A DNA stretch of 64,000 bases from CAZWSX01 sp964636985 (GTDB taxonomy: Bacteria; Planctomycetota; Planctomycetia; Pirellulales; Pirellulaceae), in NCBI GenBank assembly GCA_964636985.1, contig CAZWSX010000015.1, forward strand, positions 117,874 through 181,873, written 5' to 3'. The position numbers were made by a program, and so were the translations under genes. Position 1 is the stretch's first letter; each line of letters opens with the position of its first letter. This document shows, piece by piece, positions 46,385 to 55,910 of this stretch. The notes below the pieces were generated by a model. The model had not been told where the DNA came from, did not search any database, and saw only the letters and a list, made by a program, of their open reading frames with translations.

Positions 46385-47323
46385 CTAGTCCCCTGATTTC
46401 CCAACATCTTGCGAAGCCGAATCACTCGGGACTATTTCAAATGCCTGTTTCCACGCGGTTCTAATAGTGCTTGCTACGTTATCGAGCGTGGGCATCAAAT
46501 GAGCTCGTGAAATGCGTTCCGCCCAAAGTAGCTTTCTCAGGTCGGGCGCCTGCGACTTGGGCAATGTAAGGCAACGAAGTGCACCTTCCGGCAGGGTATT
46601 TGGTAACGCCGGCCAAGTTCCGTTCAGCAAGAAATAGCCGTCGCCTCCGACCGGATACGTAAACAGCCCTTCCTGTGAATGAAGAAACCCAATTTGGCTT
46701 CGCGGAACAGTCAACGCCCGAAACTTGCATGGTGACTGAAGCGCATATCGGTCGAGTGCCCAAACCGCAATATTGCCTGGTTCATCCCCGTCGACCCGGT
46801 CCGCGGCGAAGAAGGCGGCAATTACCGGATTGTGCGTCCAATCTAGTAGGCGTGTGGGCAAACCGTGATGCTGAGCAAGGGCGATCACGGGGTGTGGAGA
46901 ATCGCCCGGATTCGGTCGATAGAATGGCCCGCCAGGTACCTGTAAACCTAATTCGTCAACAAGGTCGGCGAACTGCCGCACCAGCATCGTCTCAAACATT
47001 CTTTGAATGGCCAGCCGGCGAACTCGGACTGTGTCCAGATCTGGATACCGAAACTGACTCGTAATTGCTTCAAGTTCTTCCTTGCATGAAGTGCCTTCCA
47101 TGCATTGATAAAAGTGGTCCGATTCAATCCCGTCTCTCCATGCCCCGGGAATGAGTTTCCATGTCGATTCTCGCTGCCCTCTGAAGATCCAGGAACAAAT
47201 CCAACTCCCCTTTTCGCCCCAATACCGATTGGACCTCCGAAGAATAGCGAGGAATTCTTCTGCGGTCTCAAAATGCTGCGTTTCAAATTCTCTGACGGGT
47301 TGGGAACTCCCTGTTTCTGACAT
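46385..47323 (-). CDS. FRG-domain protein
   Basis: The protein has 312 residues. It carries the FRG signature: WIFRGQRESTWKLIPG near residue 45, and ALAQHHGLPTRLLDWTHNPV with AAFFAADR near residue 150. FRG-domain proteins are common in accessory and defence regions and are thought to bind or modify nucleic acid or nucleotides; the activity is not settled. ATG 47323 starts just before SETGSSQPVREF. The longer open frame upstream looks spurious. Confidence 0.85.
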   Translation of the reverse strand: MSETGSSQPVREFETQHFETAEEFLAILRRSNRYWGEKGSWICSWIFRGQRESTWKLIPGAWRDGIESDHFYQCMEGTSCKEELEAITSQFRYPDLDTVRVRRLAIQRMFETMLVRQFADLVDELGLQVPGGPFYRPNPGDSPHPVIALAQHHGLPTRLLDWTHNPVIAAFFAADRVDGDEPGNIAVWALDRYALQSPCKFRALTVPRSQIGFLHSQEGLFTYPVGGDGYFLLNGTWPALPNTLPEGALRCLTLPKSQAPDLRKLLWAERISRAHLMPTLDNVASTIRTAWKQAFEIVPSDSASQDVGKSGD

Positions 47324-47368
47324 CGCGAAGCGCCTACGTCGAACGGAAAACCGCCGATTGTTAGCTGT

Positions 47369-47382
47369 TAGGCCGCGGCCTA
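47369..47382. promoter_or_regulatory. Perfect 14-bp palindrome in divergent promoter region
   Basis: TAGGCCGCGGCCTA is a perfect palindrome 46 bases upstream of the FRG gene start and 201 bases before the divergent nuclease-like gene. It could be an operator for one or both genes. No dedicated regulator is seen next to it. Confidence 0.35.
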
Positions 47383-47582
47383 CAACCCGGCAATGATTCA
47401 GTAATGTCCGCAAGCCGTGCAGTCGGCCCGTCAGGACCGGCGTGGACGTAGACAGATATCCCAGGACACCTAGAATACCCACACGCATAGCACAGGCTTT
47501 CTACAGCACCGATTCCCCCATAGAACTGAATCGAGCGATGATCTCTTGCCGATCCCTATCTACCGATAAGGGGACTGGTTCA

Positions 47583-48332
47583 ATGAACCCAACGGCGGAT
47601 TATTTTCGGTGGGAAGAAGACTTGCGCTCAAGTTTCCTTCAGCGCGCTGAACCCGACCTTTGGACGAGAGCGGGGGCGGATGGCGACGTCACCTCACTTT
47701 GCGAAAGCACCTGTTCATTTGGCCGCGCGGACTGGGTTTGGGCAAGGTTCTTCGATCGTTCGCAGGATGCGTCGGTACACAAATACCCTGAGCTGCTCAA
47801 ACAGCCGGCTTGCAGTCGAATCTTGGCCAGCCTTTTACCTCAGTCACCACGAACGCTCGATTACCTGCAAGCGAGAAGCGGTGTAATCGACGCGACATTC
47901 CGCGCGTGGATGGCTCGTCTATCCGATGCCATGTTAATAGCAGAAATGGAGCCGGGACGATTTACCCTTGGAGCTGCGTTTCCGAACTGGCGCCTTGAGA
48001 TATGTTCATTCGAATTTAAACTCTCGAATTGGCGGAGGGCGCTCTATCAAGCCAAGCGCTATCGAACCTTTTCTCATCGTGTCTACGTGGTGATGCCCAG
48101 CCAGTCCATCGGGCCCGCGAGCCGCTCAATCGAAGCGTTCCGACGAAGCAACATTGGACTGATCGAGCACAGCACGTCTGGAGATTCAAAACGATTGTTC
48201 GTACCGACAAAGCGCTTACCAGGTTCACGCGCAAGCCTCATCCGGGCAATGGGAATGCTACTTCATCAAGGAAGTGCTATTCCGGCCTCGCGAGAGAAAT
48301 CTCGAGTTGCTCGAATCCAGTCGGCCAAATGA
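47583..48332 (+). CDS. Predicted PD-(D/E)xK nuclease-like protein
   Basis: The protein has 249 residues. A helical first half precedes LEICSFEFKLSNWRRALYQA and a strand (HRVYVVMPSQSI). FEFK followed by QAKRY fits the (D/E)xK-QxxxY arrangement of PD-(D/E)xK enzymes. The first acidic residue cannot be placed with certainty. The gene ends inside the 3' end of the convergent gene at 48266 (67-base overlap). Confidence 0.5.
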   Translation: MNPTADYFRWEEDLRSSFLQRAEPDLWTRAGADGDVTSLCESTCSFGRADWVWARFFDRSQDASVHKYPELLKQPACSRILASLLPQSPRTLDYLQARSGVIDATFRAWMARLSDAMLIAEMEPGRFTLGAAFPNWRLEICSFEFKLSNWRRALYQAKRYRTFSHRVYVVMPSQSIGPASRSIEAFRRSNIGLIEHSTSGDSKRLFVPTKRLPGSRASLIRAMGMLLHQGSAIPASREKSRVARIQSAK

Positions 48333-49465
48333 TCGCCGTTCGTGTTGGTTTCAAACTGCACGCCAACGCCTTCGAGAAATCTATACATTCCCTGGCACGC
48401 TCGCAAATACTGCAGCAACAATACGACGTCGCTGCGCAGTCGACCAGTGAATCGTTGTTCTAGCTGATGCAGCGTTTGCCAATGGTGTCGCTGAGACATG
48501 TTGTTTGTCCATCCCGCGGCATCTGGACTGGCAGCTGACGTAATCACACTGTCTAGAGGAACTCCGGAAAGGACGTTTGGTAGATATCCGACATCGAAGA
48601 TGTCCTGCAGTTCGTTGAGAAAAATTGAGTTACACAAGGGACCAGACGAATAACGTTCGCGAGGTGGTTGCCCACCAGCCGGGCGTTGAATGAACGTACC
48701 CCGATGAAATTGCCTCGCCGTTTGCGCCCATCCCGTCGCAAAAGCGTCGGCCCCCACCGCTCGAAACGGAACGCCGCAGAAATCGCTATAACCACAGATC
48801 ACACGAAAGTCGTTGACCCGGCTCAACGAGTGGATCATGTACATAAAGTTCGCCATTCGCGTGGCTTCGAATCGTTGACTGTACGATTTTTCATTGCGAA
48901 CCACTACGAGATAAAAGCCGGCCATGTCCCAGCCATCCTGGGTGACAGTGTCCAAAAAGCGGTTCACGTCTTCCAGTGAACTAAGCGCTTCCTCGGCGAA
49001 GGCGAAAGAAAGCATCAAAGGGGGCGGGCTGCTCATTCTCGCGTGTTGCTGCAATGACGCGTCCGCAAACTCTAATGCGATCTGATACCAGCGATCGGTA
49101 AAAGAATCGACAATTACGGTCGGAGAGACTATCGCACTTACATTGTGCTGTGCTTCGAATTCTAAGACCTCACGCACATGAGTCGCGACCCGTCGACCGC
49201 CCGTCAGACTGGTCGCAGTTAATCCAGTCCGGTAATAGGGATATTCAGAAAGATGCTGATCATTGGGAGGCGACAACGTAAACACGTAGAATTGCGGATC
49301 GACTAAAACTTCGCAACCGAGCGCCCGAAGTTCGTCAACACATATCGCGAGTTTCTGCGGCCGTTCGCTACGTGGAGCCAAGACAACACCTTGCACAGTC
49401 CCATCTTCAACCGCCTCATGAATTTTGTTTGATTTTCCGTAACCGTGTTGGATGAAAAGCGACAT
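48266..49465 (-). CDS. Unknown protein coupled to kinase; possible TIM-barrel fold
   Basis: The protein has 399 residues. It begins SLFIQHGYGKSNKIHEAVED with a pattern of alternating strands and helices (GVVLAPRSERPQ, VSAIVSPTVIVDSF, PPLMLSFAFAEEAL, GFYLVVVRNEKSY) that suggests a barrel like that of tRNA-guanine transglycosylase-type proteins; this is weak inference. It starts 2 bases after the kinase gene, so the two are an operon. The pair may form a kinase-regulated effector. Confidence 0.5.
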   Translation of the reverse strand: MSLFIQHGYGKSNKIHEAVEDGTVQGVVLAPRSERPQKLAICVDELRALGCEVLVDPQFYVFTLSPPNDQHLSEYPYYRTGLTATSLTGGRRVATHVREVLEFEAQHNVSAIVSPTVIVDSFTDRWYQIALEFADASLQQHARMSSPPPLMLSFAFAEEALSSLEDVNRFLDTVTQDGWDMAGFYLVVVRNEKSYSQRFEATRMANFMYMIHSLSRVNDFRVICGYSDFCGVPFRAVGADAFATGWAQTARQFHRGTFIQRPAGGQPPRERYSSGPLCNSIFLNELQDIFDVGYLPNVLSGVPLDSVITSAASPDAAGWTNNMSQRHHWQTLHQLEQRFTGRLRSDVVLLLQYLRACQGMYRFLEGVGVQFETNTNGDHLADWIRATRDFSREAGIALP

Positions 49466-49467
49466 GT

Positions 49468-50352
49468 TTAACCAGCGACCTTTTCAAGAGCCTTCGTCAG
49501 CTGAGAACATTTTCGATATCTAAGGTGAGGGGATTTACCAAGCATTCTTAAGATGATCTCATCCAGCTCCGATGGGAAACTGGAATCTAATTCGCAAATT
49601 GGCTGCGCTGGCTGAGATGTAATTCGTCCGTACAGTGAAACGGTCGTGTCGCCCGGCTCCCAGAAAGGGTGTCTGCCCGTTGCTGCGTAGTACATCGTCA
49701 CGCCCAACGAGAAAATGTCGGATCTAAAATCTAGTAGCGTTCGGCGCTGAGCAAAATTAAATTGCTCGGGCGAGAAATAAGCCGGCGTTCCCACAGGTCC
49801 AACACTCAGTGATTCTCCAGCCGTATCAAACGCAAATCCGGCATCAAGCAAAATGAAGGCGCCGGCCGCACTGCGCATGATATTCGCTGGCTTAATATCC
49901 CGATGCACCTTGCCAAGTTCCCAAAGCCCGTTGATCGCATCGGTGATGTGCAATCCGAGTGCGATGACGTCACTAACCGCCAACTTCCCAGTCGTTCGGA
50001 TCACTCTGCTCAGATCTTGCCCGTCAATAAATTGTTCTGAGAAGTAAAGCAGTTTCTCCGATCCGATCTGCGTGTATTCAAGGCCAAGGGGACCAAGCTT
50101 CACCATATGTGGTGAACCACATTCGCGCATAGTCTCCACTTCGCGTTTTGCACGTATCGCGACGTCGGTAGTAGCGAAATCTTCCGCGTCGTCGGAAAGC
50201 GGAGCCGTTGCAAACTTTAGTGCATACTCAGTCCCAGAGAAGGTTGCACGAAAGACTAACTTTTGTCCGCCGCTTCCATGATTCGCGATAGCCGACCACT
50301 GGGGCAAAAGTTCCTGCACCTGTCCAATTGAAATGCTGGGTAAATTTGGCAT
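49468..50352 (-). CDS. Ser/Thr protein kinase with DAG instead of DFG
   Basis: The protein has 294 residues. Visible kinase motifs are a Gly loop (NHGSGGQKLVFRA), the ATP-binding Lys in YALKFA, the catalytic loop VHRDIKPANIM and the activation end GTPAYFSPEQ. The metal-binding DFG is DAG (FILLDAGFAFD). All the catalytic Asp and Lys residues are present, so it is probably active. There is no membrane segment, which is unlike PknB-type kinases. ATG 50352 is the likely start. It is the first gene of a two-gene operon. Confidence 0.85.
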   Translation of the reverse strand: MPNLPSISIGQVQELLPQWSAIANHGSGGQKLVFRATFSGTEYALKFATAPLSDDAEDFATTDVAIRAKREVETMRECGSPHMVKLGPLGLEYTQIGSEKLLYFSEQFIDGQDLSRVIRTTGKLAVSDVIALGLHITDAINGLWELGKVHRDIKPANIMRSAAGAFILLDAGFAFDTAGESLSVGPVGTPAYFSPEQFNFAQRRTLLDFRSDIFSLGVTMYYAATGRHPFWEPGDTTVSLYGRITSQPAQPICELDSSFPSELDEIILRMLGKSPHLRYRKCSQLTKALEKVAG

Positions 50353-50610
50353 GAACACCCTATCCTTACGTTGATCGAATCGCAATCATACCCTGTTTTC
50401 TTGCCCTTACGTACCTGCGTTCGCGCGTGTTCCAATAGAACGTCTCTTCGTCCAGAATTCTCCGGCTTAGATGACCAGTCCATGGCGGGATGGGTGAGTG
50501 CGATTGTCGAGTTGCGGCAGCTGACTTTCAATCTCCCTGCTGGAGAGGGACGAGAGGTGCCCCATGGGCGGGGTATTGTAGCGTGAGCCTAGGCCACTGA
50601 AATTAAAGAA

Positions 50611-50832
50611 ATGTCCTCCTTTGATCGAGCGCTTGGAAGCACCTGGATAACGTTCGCTTGCCCCAAATGCGAAATTGAGAATTCGTGTCAGGTTTCCCAA
50701 GTGACGCTAGGCAGCGTAGTTCTCTGCCGAGGATGCCACGCATCGATCCAGCTTGTTGACAAAGACGCGAGTGTTGAAGCGGCAAGGCGCCGAGTTAGCC
50801 GCGCGGTCAACAATCTACGAAATGACTTTTAG
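50611..50832 (+). CDS. Small zinc-ribbon protein
   Basis: The protein has 73 residues with two CxxC pairs (FACPKCEIE and VLCRGCHAS) and a basic C-terminal helix (AARRRVSRAVNNLR). Its stop overlaps the start of the PD-(D/E)xK nuclease gene by 11 bases. It probably binds nucleic acid or acts as a partner of the nuclease. Confidence 0.65.
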   Translation: MSSFDRALGSTWITFACPKCEIENSCQVSQVTLGSVVLCRGCHASIQLVDKDASVEAARRRVSRAVNNLRNDF

Positions 50833-51829
50833 GGCACCTCCCATGCCGATGCGATTTCCGTACCTGAAAGCTGCACGTGTCAAACTGCAAGAACGAAAGA
50901 ACGCATGCGTTCGCGCTTCGTACCAATACGGAGCCGAATACGTGACGTCCTTGCTCGAGTTCATGCGAGGGGACCCGGTGATTCGGAGCATAATCACCGA
51001 ACTCACGACCGTGGCTATACAAAAATTTCCTACGGCCGACCATTTGATCACCAGAAGTCCCCCACGAATCAAGTTGCCTATAAATGAACAAGACCGGGCG
51101 GCGTTCCAACTGCGGTTTCTGGAAGTATTGAGGGATTCTGACGAATCACGTTTCGACTTCGGTTACTACTTCGGCATTGGTTGCAATTCGTACCAAGAAA
51201 CCTGGAGTGACTACTGTTCGCAGATACTTATTCCCTTGTGTTCGTATGTGGACGAACGCATCGACGATGGCGACTTGCTCCTTTACACGCTTTCTCGATA
51301 TCAACGCGACTGTACTTGGTTCCAACACGACTGCCTGACCGCCTTGCTTTCGAAAGCCGATCCATCGAAAGTCGAAAACGTCCTAGATCAACACCTTAGG
51401 TCATGGTTATTTCGCGAAGGAATTGATTTTCCGTTCTCGGCTCCGAATGCCCCGTCCGGGCGGCCGGATGTCGTTATCTGGCAAGGCGAAGAACCGCTGC
51501 CGCTAGAGGTAAAGGTCTATGACGGTGCTAATCGGGACGTGGCGCACGTGAGCCAGGGGCTTTGGCAGGCGCATCGGTATGCCGAGAATTACGGAAAGCC
51601 GTTTGGTTATCTCGTGGCGTTCAATACGTCAAACCACCTGCTTACGTTCGATGGAAATAAGGGTGGCGATGGCCCGCCGTGCGTTGCCGTGGGGGACGTG
51701 AATGTCTTCGCCATTGTTGTCGACATTTCCGCCGACCGAGAATCTGCCTCAAAGGAGCGGCCACGGTTAACCAAAGTAGTCAAAGCCCCAGGAGCTGCTC
51801 CGACGATAAGCGAGAAAACCGATGACTGA
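50822..51829 (+). CDS. Predicted PD-(D/E)xK nuclease
   Basis: The protein has 335 residues. The C-terminal half holds GRPDVVIWQGEEPLPLEVKV, a clear PD...ExK active site, followed by LWQAHRYAENYGKPFGYLV (QxxRY helix and strand). The N-terminal 200 residues are helical and unrecognised; they may bind a target or sense infection. ATG 50822 overlaps the zinc-ribbon gene. The C-terminus overlaps the next gene by 8 bases. The three form one operon. Confidence 0.7.
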   Translation: MTFRAPPMPMRFPYLKAARVKLQERKNACVRASYQYGAEYVTSLLEFMRGDPVIRSIITELTTVAIQKFPTADHLITRSPPRIKLPINEQDRAAFQLRFLEVLRDSDESRFDFGYYFGIGCNSYQETWSDYCSQILIPLCSYVDERIDDGDLLLYTLSRYQRDCTWFQHDCLTALLSKADPSKVENVLDQHLRSWLFREGIDFPFSAPNAPSGRPDVVIWQGEEPLPLEVKVYDGANRDVAHVSQGLWQAHRYAENYGKPFGYLVAFNTSNHLLTFDGNKGGDGPPCVAVGDVNVFAIVVDISADRESASKERPRLTKVVKAPGAAPTISEKTDD

Positions 51830-52526
51830 CGAAGAATCCAAAAAACTGGCGGTACCGAAGGCCACTTTTGGGGACACCGCTCACTCTGTGGCGAAGGCGA
51901 CTTTGGGGTCGTTACCCGTCGTTGGATCGGCAGCCTCAGAATTGTTCTCACTTGTGATCGCCGCTCCGCTGGAGCGTCGGAAAAATGCATGGATGGAGTC
52001 AGTCGTCGAAGCTATTAGCGAGCTCAAGTCGCGTGGAAAAGTCGATGTTTCGAAGCTGGCTGAAAATGAAAAGTTTATAGACGCGATCACCACGGCTTCG
52101 ACGATCGCACTTCGCAATAGCAACAGTGAAAAACTTAACGCGCTGCGAAATGCCGTACTGAATGCCGCTCTGCTGCCCTCGATCGACGACACGAAGTTGC
52201 AGATGTTCCTCAGTCTAGTGGACACGCTGACGCCGCGTCACCTTCAACTACTTTCGTTGGTCGCCGATCCACCCGCTTGGTTCAATCGGCACAACAAGAA
52301 GGTGCCCGAATTTCATATCACATCGAGCGTCAACAATCTTGTTTTGATTGCATATCCTGAGTATTCGTCGCAGCGTGAGATGCTGGCCCAGATCGCAAAA
52401 GACCTCACAGACCGAGGGCTAGCGTCGCTGGAAGGATTTCACACGATGATGAGCCCCAATGGTGCGATGGAGTCGCGCGCAACGAGACTTGGGCGCGAGT
52501 TCATTTCGTTCATCTCGCGCCCGTGA
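51822..52526 (+). CDS. Unknown protein, third gene of nuclease operon
   Basis: The protein has 234 residues. A short Gly/Ala/Val-rich segment (LGSLPVVGSAASELFSLVIA) near residue 30 is the only hydrophobic stretch. The rest is helical (KLNALRNAVLNAALLP) and ends in a winged-helix-like region (KDLTDRGLASLEGF). It overlaps the nuclease gene by 8 bases, so it is probably part of the same system. No catalytic motif is seen. Confidence 0.55.
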   Translation: MTDEESKKLAVPKATFGDTAHSVAKATLGSLPVVGSAASELFSLVIAAPLERRKNAWMESVVEAISELKSRGKVDVSKLAENEKFIDAITTASTIALRNSNSEKLNALRNAVLNAALLPSIDDTKLQMFLSLVDTLTPRHLQLLSLVADPPAWFNRHNKKVPEFHITSSVNNLVLIAYPEYSSQREMLAQIAKDLTDRGLASLEGFHTMMSPNGAMESRATRLGREFISFISRP

Positions 52527-52693
52527 GAATCAGGCCAGCCTAGCAAAGGTTGTGCACAAGACCAATCTCCCAGCGACAGAGGGGTTCGGTTCATCAATCT
52601 TTAACGGGACTCGCCGTTGCCACCGCCGGCCGACAAACTTACCCTCTCCGCCACGCCGAACGATCGGCGATTCTTCGATTCAAGGGCGGGACA

Positions 52694-53071
52694 ATGGCGG
52701 AAGAACACGACGGCGACGAACGGGAAATGATGAAGCTCTTTTTCGAGCTCGCCAAACACAGTACCACCATTGCGGCCGGCGCTCTGATCCTAATGGCGAC
52801 GTTTCTCGACAAGTTCTTTCACAACAAGGAATCACTTCTTGTGGCAAGGGCGGCGGCAACCGCATTCGTACTCTCGATTGGAGGATCGCTGTCCTCGATG
52901 GGCTACATCGCATTGAGCTACGGCCACCCACAGAATTCGTTGATGGGGAAGTGCGTGCGAGCAATCATGGCAATAATTGGTGCAGGTGCGGCAATACTTC
53001 TCTTCCTCGCGTTTTGGAGGTTGTCTGCGTTCATCGAAATGAACCTGGCTGCCGCGGTTGCAGGAAAATAG
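52694..53071 (+). CDS. Small membrane protein of unknown function
   Basis: The protein has 125 residues and three hydrophobic helices: TIAAGALILMATFLD, AFVLSIGGSLSSMGYIALSY and AIIGAGAAILLFLAF. ATG 52694 follows a GGGCGGG stretch. The first 15 residues are acidic. Small three-helix membrane proteins are often effectors in defence operons, but nothing here proves that. Confidence 0.55.
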   Translation: MAEEHDGDEREMMKLFFELAKHSTTIAAGALILMATFLDKFFHNKESLLVARAAATAFVLSIGGSLSSMGYIALSYGHPQNSLMGKCVRAIMAIIGAGAAILLFLAFWRLSAFIEMNLAAAVAGK

Positions 53072-53153
53072 AGCGGCGACAACGTGGCCGTGGATAGGAA
53101 CTAAAATAGCGAGCCTACCGCGGCCCCATCACCTGCACGGGATTCGCTTGACC

Positions 53154-53408
53154 ATGAGCCGAGCATACATAAAACCTACTCCCAAGATCGTTGCCGATGC
53201 CCTCTACGATCGGCACGATTTTGAACGCGCCTTTTCCCGCGAACAGCGACTCGAAATGAAAAGGGCAGGCCTGAAGCCGTTGAAGATCACGCACAACGGC
53301 AACGAGCCGATTCATTTCGACGGTGCGGATATCCTAGCGACCATGCGACGGATCGCCAGGGAACGACAAGGCGAGACGAGTTCGTCACCGCCCGATCAGC
53401 CAACGTAG
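53154..53408 (+). CDS. Small hypothetical protein
   Basis: The protein has 84 residues and is basic (SREQRLEMKRAGLKPLKIT). It ends in a Ser/Pro tail. I recognise no family. It lies convergent with the zinc-ribbon protein at 53411, with only 2 bases between the two stops, which supports it being a real gene. Confidence 0.45.
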   Translation: MSRAYIKPTPKIVADALYDRHDFERAFSREQRLEMKRAGLKPLKITHNGNEPIHFDGADILATMRRIARERQGETSSSPPDQPT

Positions 53409-53410
53409 AA

Positions 53411-54034
53411 CTATTGTGGTCCGAATGCCTCGCGCTCGATCAGCTTCGTAACCTCAGCCAACCGGTTCACAACAGCGACAAGCAACGCAGGTTTGAGACC
53501 GGGGGCAATCCCCAAGTACTGTTCGACCCACCATGCTGCATCGAACGAGACGCCCTCGATCGCGTCGATGGTAGAGCCGCGGCGGCCGTTCACCTGCACA
53601 CCAAATTTGTAAGCCAAAGCCGTAAACTTGGCGGGGTGAGAGAACAATAAATCGGATTTGATCTTCGACCGGAACTGAACTGCGATGACGCCCGGGCGGG
53701 AGTGAAAGTACTCGCATTCACAGGCGCCGCTCTCCGAGTGATTGCTACCAAAGACCCAGGATGCCCCTTCGTCGTCTGCCGGACGAACGACGACCTTTTG
53801 CCCGGTCTCTTGCTGGTAGGCATCGAACAATTTCTGAATCGCTGCCAAATCCTTTTGCGCTACGCCGGCCTTGCCAAAGCCGGCGGACGACTCCGAGTAT
53901 TGCTCATCGAATTTGAATCGACAGCTTGGGCACTGCCTGGACGTTTCCACTACCGTCAACAGCTGCTGTTCGTCCGAATTCGCTTTGCACTTTGGGCAAG
54001 AGTACTTTGTATCGTCCATGGGTTCGACTTTCAT
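53411..54034 (-). CDS. Zinc-ribbon protein at end of tail module
   Basis: The protein has 207 residues. The N-terminal zinc ribbon is CPKCKANSD followed by CPSCRF. The middle has ACECEYFHSRPGVIAVQF. The C-terminal half is helical (GLKPALLVAVVNRLAEVTKL). It starts 10 bases after the 600-residue structural gene, so it is probably co-transcribed with the tail genes. The function is unknown. Confidence 0.55.
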   Translation of the reverse strand: MKVEPMDDTKYSCPKCKANSDEQQLLTVVETSRQCPSCRFKFDEQYSESSAGFGKAGVAQKDLAAIQKLFDAYQQETGQKVVVRPADDEGASWVFGSNHSESGACECEYFHSRPGVIAVQFRSKIKSDLLFSHPAKFTALAYKFGVQVNGRRGSTIDAIEGVSFDAAWWVEQYLGIAPGLKPALLVAVVNRLAEVTKLIEREAFGPQ

Positions 54035-54044
54035 TTGGTAAGAA

Positions 54045-55847
54045 CTAGTTAAGCCCCTGAGAGCCGGAATCAGGATCGCGCCACGAATTGGGCGAAATGT
54101 TATTCTCCATCGCGTTCCGCGTGTCCCAAAACAAAACTCCGATCGGCAGCGGTTTTGTTAAATCCGGCTCTTCATCAAGCAAAAACAGATAGTGTGCGTC
54201 GGTCGAGTAAAGGAGCGTCCCGTCCTGCATCACCTCGGGCGCTCGGTCCGACATCCAGAATTCTTGAACCTCATACGTAGCGCCGTTCGCGTCTTCGAAG
54301 TTCTTTGGCTTGAATCGAATCGGCTCGTCTCCAACGCGTTCAGCTTGGATCGTGACGACTCGCTGAACTGACGGCGCGCTCGCCTGGATGATCTTGCAGG
54401 TTTTAGTGCGACCGCCAGAAACGACCGGCGCCGCGAACGGCAATTGCACCTTACCGAAATTCCAAACTAGTTTGCTTTCAAGCCGGCAGTGTTCGTAGAT
54501 GGCTGCTCTGGCGGAGTCGTTGACATCGGGGCCCTGTTTATTGGGTGGCGCGACTTGTTGCCACGTGATTTGCGGCGGCGAATCGCTTGTTGGCTGCCCC
54601 TGGGCGGGTGGTTCGGCTGGGTAGATCGTTCCCTGCGTATTGGCGTGATCGCCGGTGCACGAAGTCTGCCAGGCTGCGGAGAGCGTCGAAATGAGAAGCC
54701 CCATTCCGGAACCCCATGGACCGGTTGCGTAGGGCCGTGTGGGATCGTAGGCCGCTTGTCCTGGGCCCGGTGCCGGAAGCGTCAGGACTTCGCCCAGCGG
54801 GTAAATGTCCATCGCTGCGAACTTGCCCGACGCTTCCTCGTCTCCGCCAATGTTGTGGATTCTCGCGTCGGCTGATACGACGCATCCACTTTCGTTCGTT
54901 TGCTCAACAATTCGAACCGCTCGCAGCATCCGATTTTTGGTCACGGTATCGGTGCTGATCCGACCGCGGGCAACGAGTATTTGAGCAGCCCGCCAAACCA
55001 ACAATCGCCGGTCGACCTTTGCCGGCCCTCGCAAGATGACGCCGATCGTTTCGACTTGCTTTGGCGACGTGTATGGGTTGAATGCCTTCTCGTGCGTGAA
55101 CTGCATCGTCACGGCCGGGTACGGTGGACCCTCGCAGGCCAGCTCTTCGTCTACCACTTCGTAGCCGAGCTCTACTCCGTTGGCTTCGCCCGTGAACTTC
55201 ATGGCCGTGCGGCGCCATCCCGGATTGAGCGGTGGCACGCACAAATGTCGGTAGAGGTGGGCCGTTCTGAGCAGTGGCGCATCGAGGGCGGCCGGGCTCT
55301 TCGCTAGCACAAGGCGGCCGGACCACGTGCGACGGGTGCGGAATGTTTCGTCGATGTCGTCGATTACCGACCATCGATTGTTAATGACGGGCCAAAACGG
55401 ATTGTTCCCACCATCCGTACAGGGCGGCATCTTGATTTCGACAGACCAGCGAATACGAATCAGGGCGCTAGAAATCGACGTCATTTCGCACTTAATGACG
55501 TGCGGAGTGTTGTGGGCCGCCGTGCTGGCCCAGGCTTCAAGAACGACCGTCCCTTCCATGATGTATTGGAAGTCGCAGCGGTGAGTCGCCAGTAGTGGTT
55601 TGGCAATGTCGAATACGTCTTGGGCGGAGAAGCAAGTCGGCCCGCCGGCGATTTCGAGCCCCAAAGGTAAGTGGGTACCGGCCAGTGCCTGCTGGTAGGG
55701 TCGTAGGGCAACAATACACTCGACCGCGATCACATATCGATCGAACAACTTGTCCGTGCTGGAGTTATCATTGACGGGCGTGAATGAAAATTCCTCAGTC
55801 AGCACGTTCCTGAGCGTCACTCCGTTGTAAATCACGATTGTCGACAT
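54045..55847 (-). CDS. Large phage tail-associated structural protein
   Basis: The protein has 600 residues. It starts STIVIYNGVTLRNVLTEEFS and is beta-rich throughout, with no membrane segments. The N-terminal start (a short strand and VTLRNV) is the style of tail baseplate or distal-tail proteins. It lies in the position usually held by distal-tail genes, downstream of the tape measure. The family cannot be named from sequence. Confidence 0.5.
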   Translation of the reverse strand: MSTIVIYNGVTLRNVLTEEFSFTPVNDNSSTDKLFDRYVIAVECIVALRPYQQALAGTHLPLGLEIAGGPTCFSAQDVFDIAKPLLATHRCDFQYIMEGTVVLEAWASTAAHNTPHVIKCEMTSISSALIRIRWSVEIKMPPCTDGGNNPFWPVINNRWSVIDDIDETFRTRRTWSGRLVLAKSPAALDAPLLRTAHLYRHLCVPPLNPGWRRTAMKFTGEANGVELGYEVVDEELACEGPPYPAVTMQFTHEKAFNPYTSPKQVETIGVILRGPAKVDRRLLVWRAAQILVARGRISTDTVTKNRMLRAVRIVEQTNESGCVVSADARIHNIGGDEEASGKFAAMDIYPLGEVLTLPAPGPGQAAYDPTRPYATGPWGSGMGLLISTLSAAWQTSCTGDHANTQGTIYPAEPPAQGQPTSDSPPQITWQQVAPPNKQGPDVNDSARAAIYEHCRLESKLVWNFGKVQLPFAAPVVSGGRTKTCKIIQASAPSVQRVVTIQAERVGDEPIRFKPKNFEDANGATYEVQEFWMSDRAPEVMQDGTLLYSTDAHYLFLLDEEPDLTKPLPIGVLFWDTRNAMENNISPNSWRDPDSGSQGLN

Positions 55848-55910
55848 GTTGAACGCTCTGCTTATGCGATCTGCGTTGAAGGAGTGAGGTCAACTCAAGG
55901 GGTGCAATCC

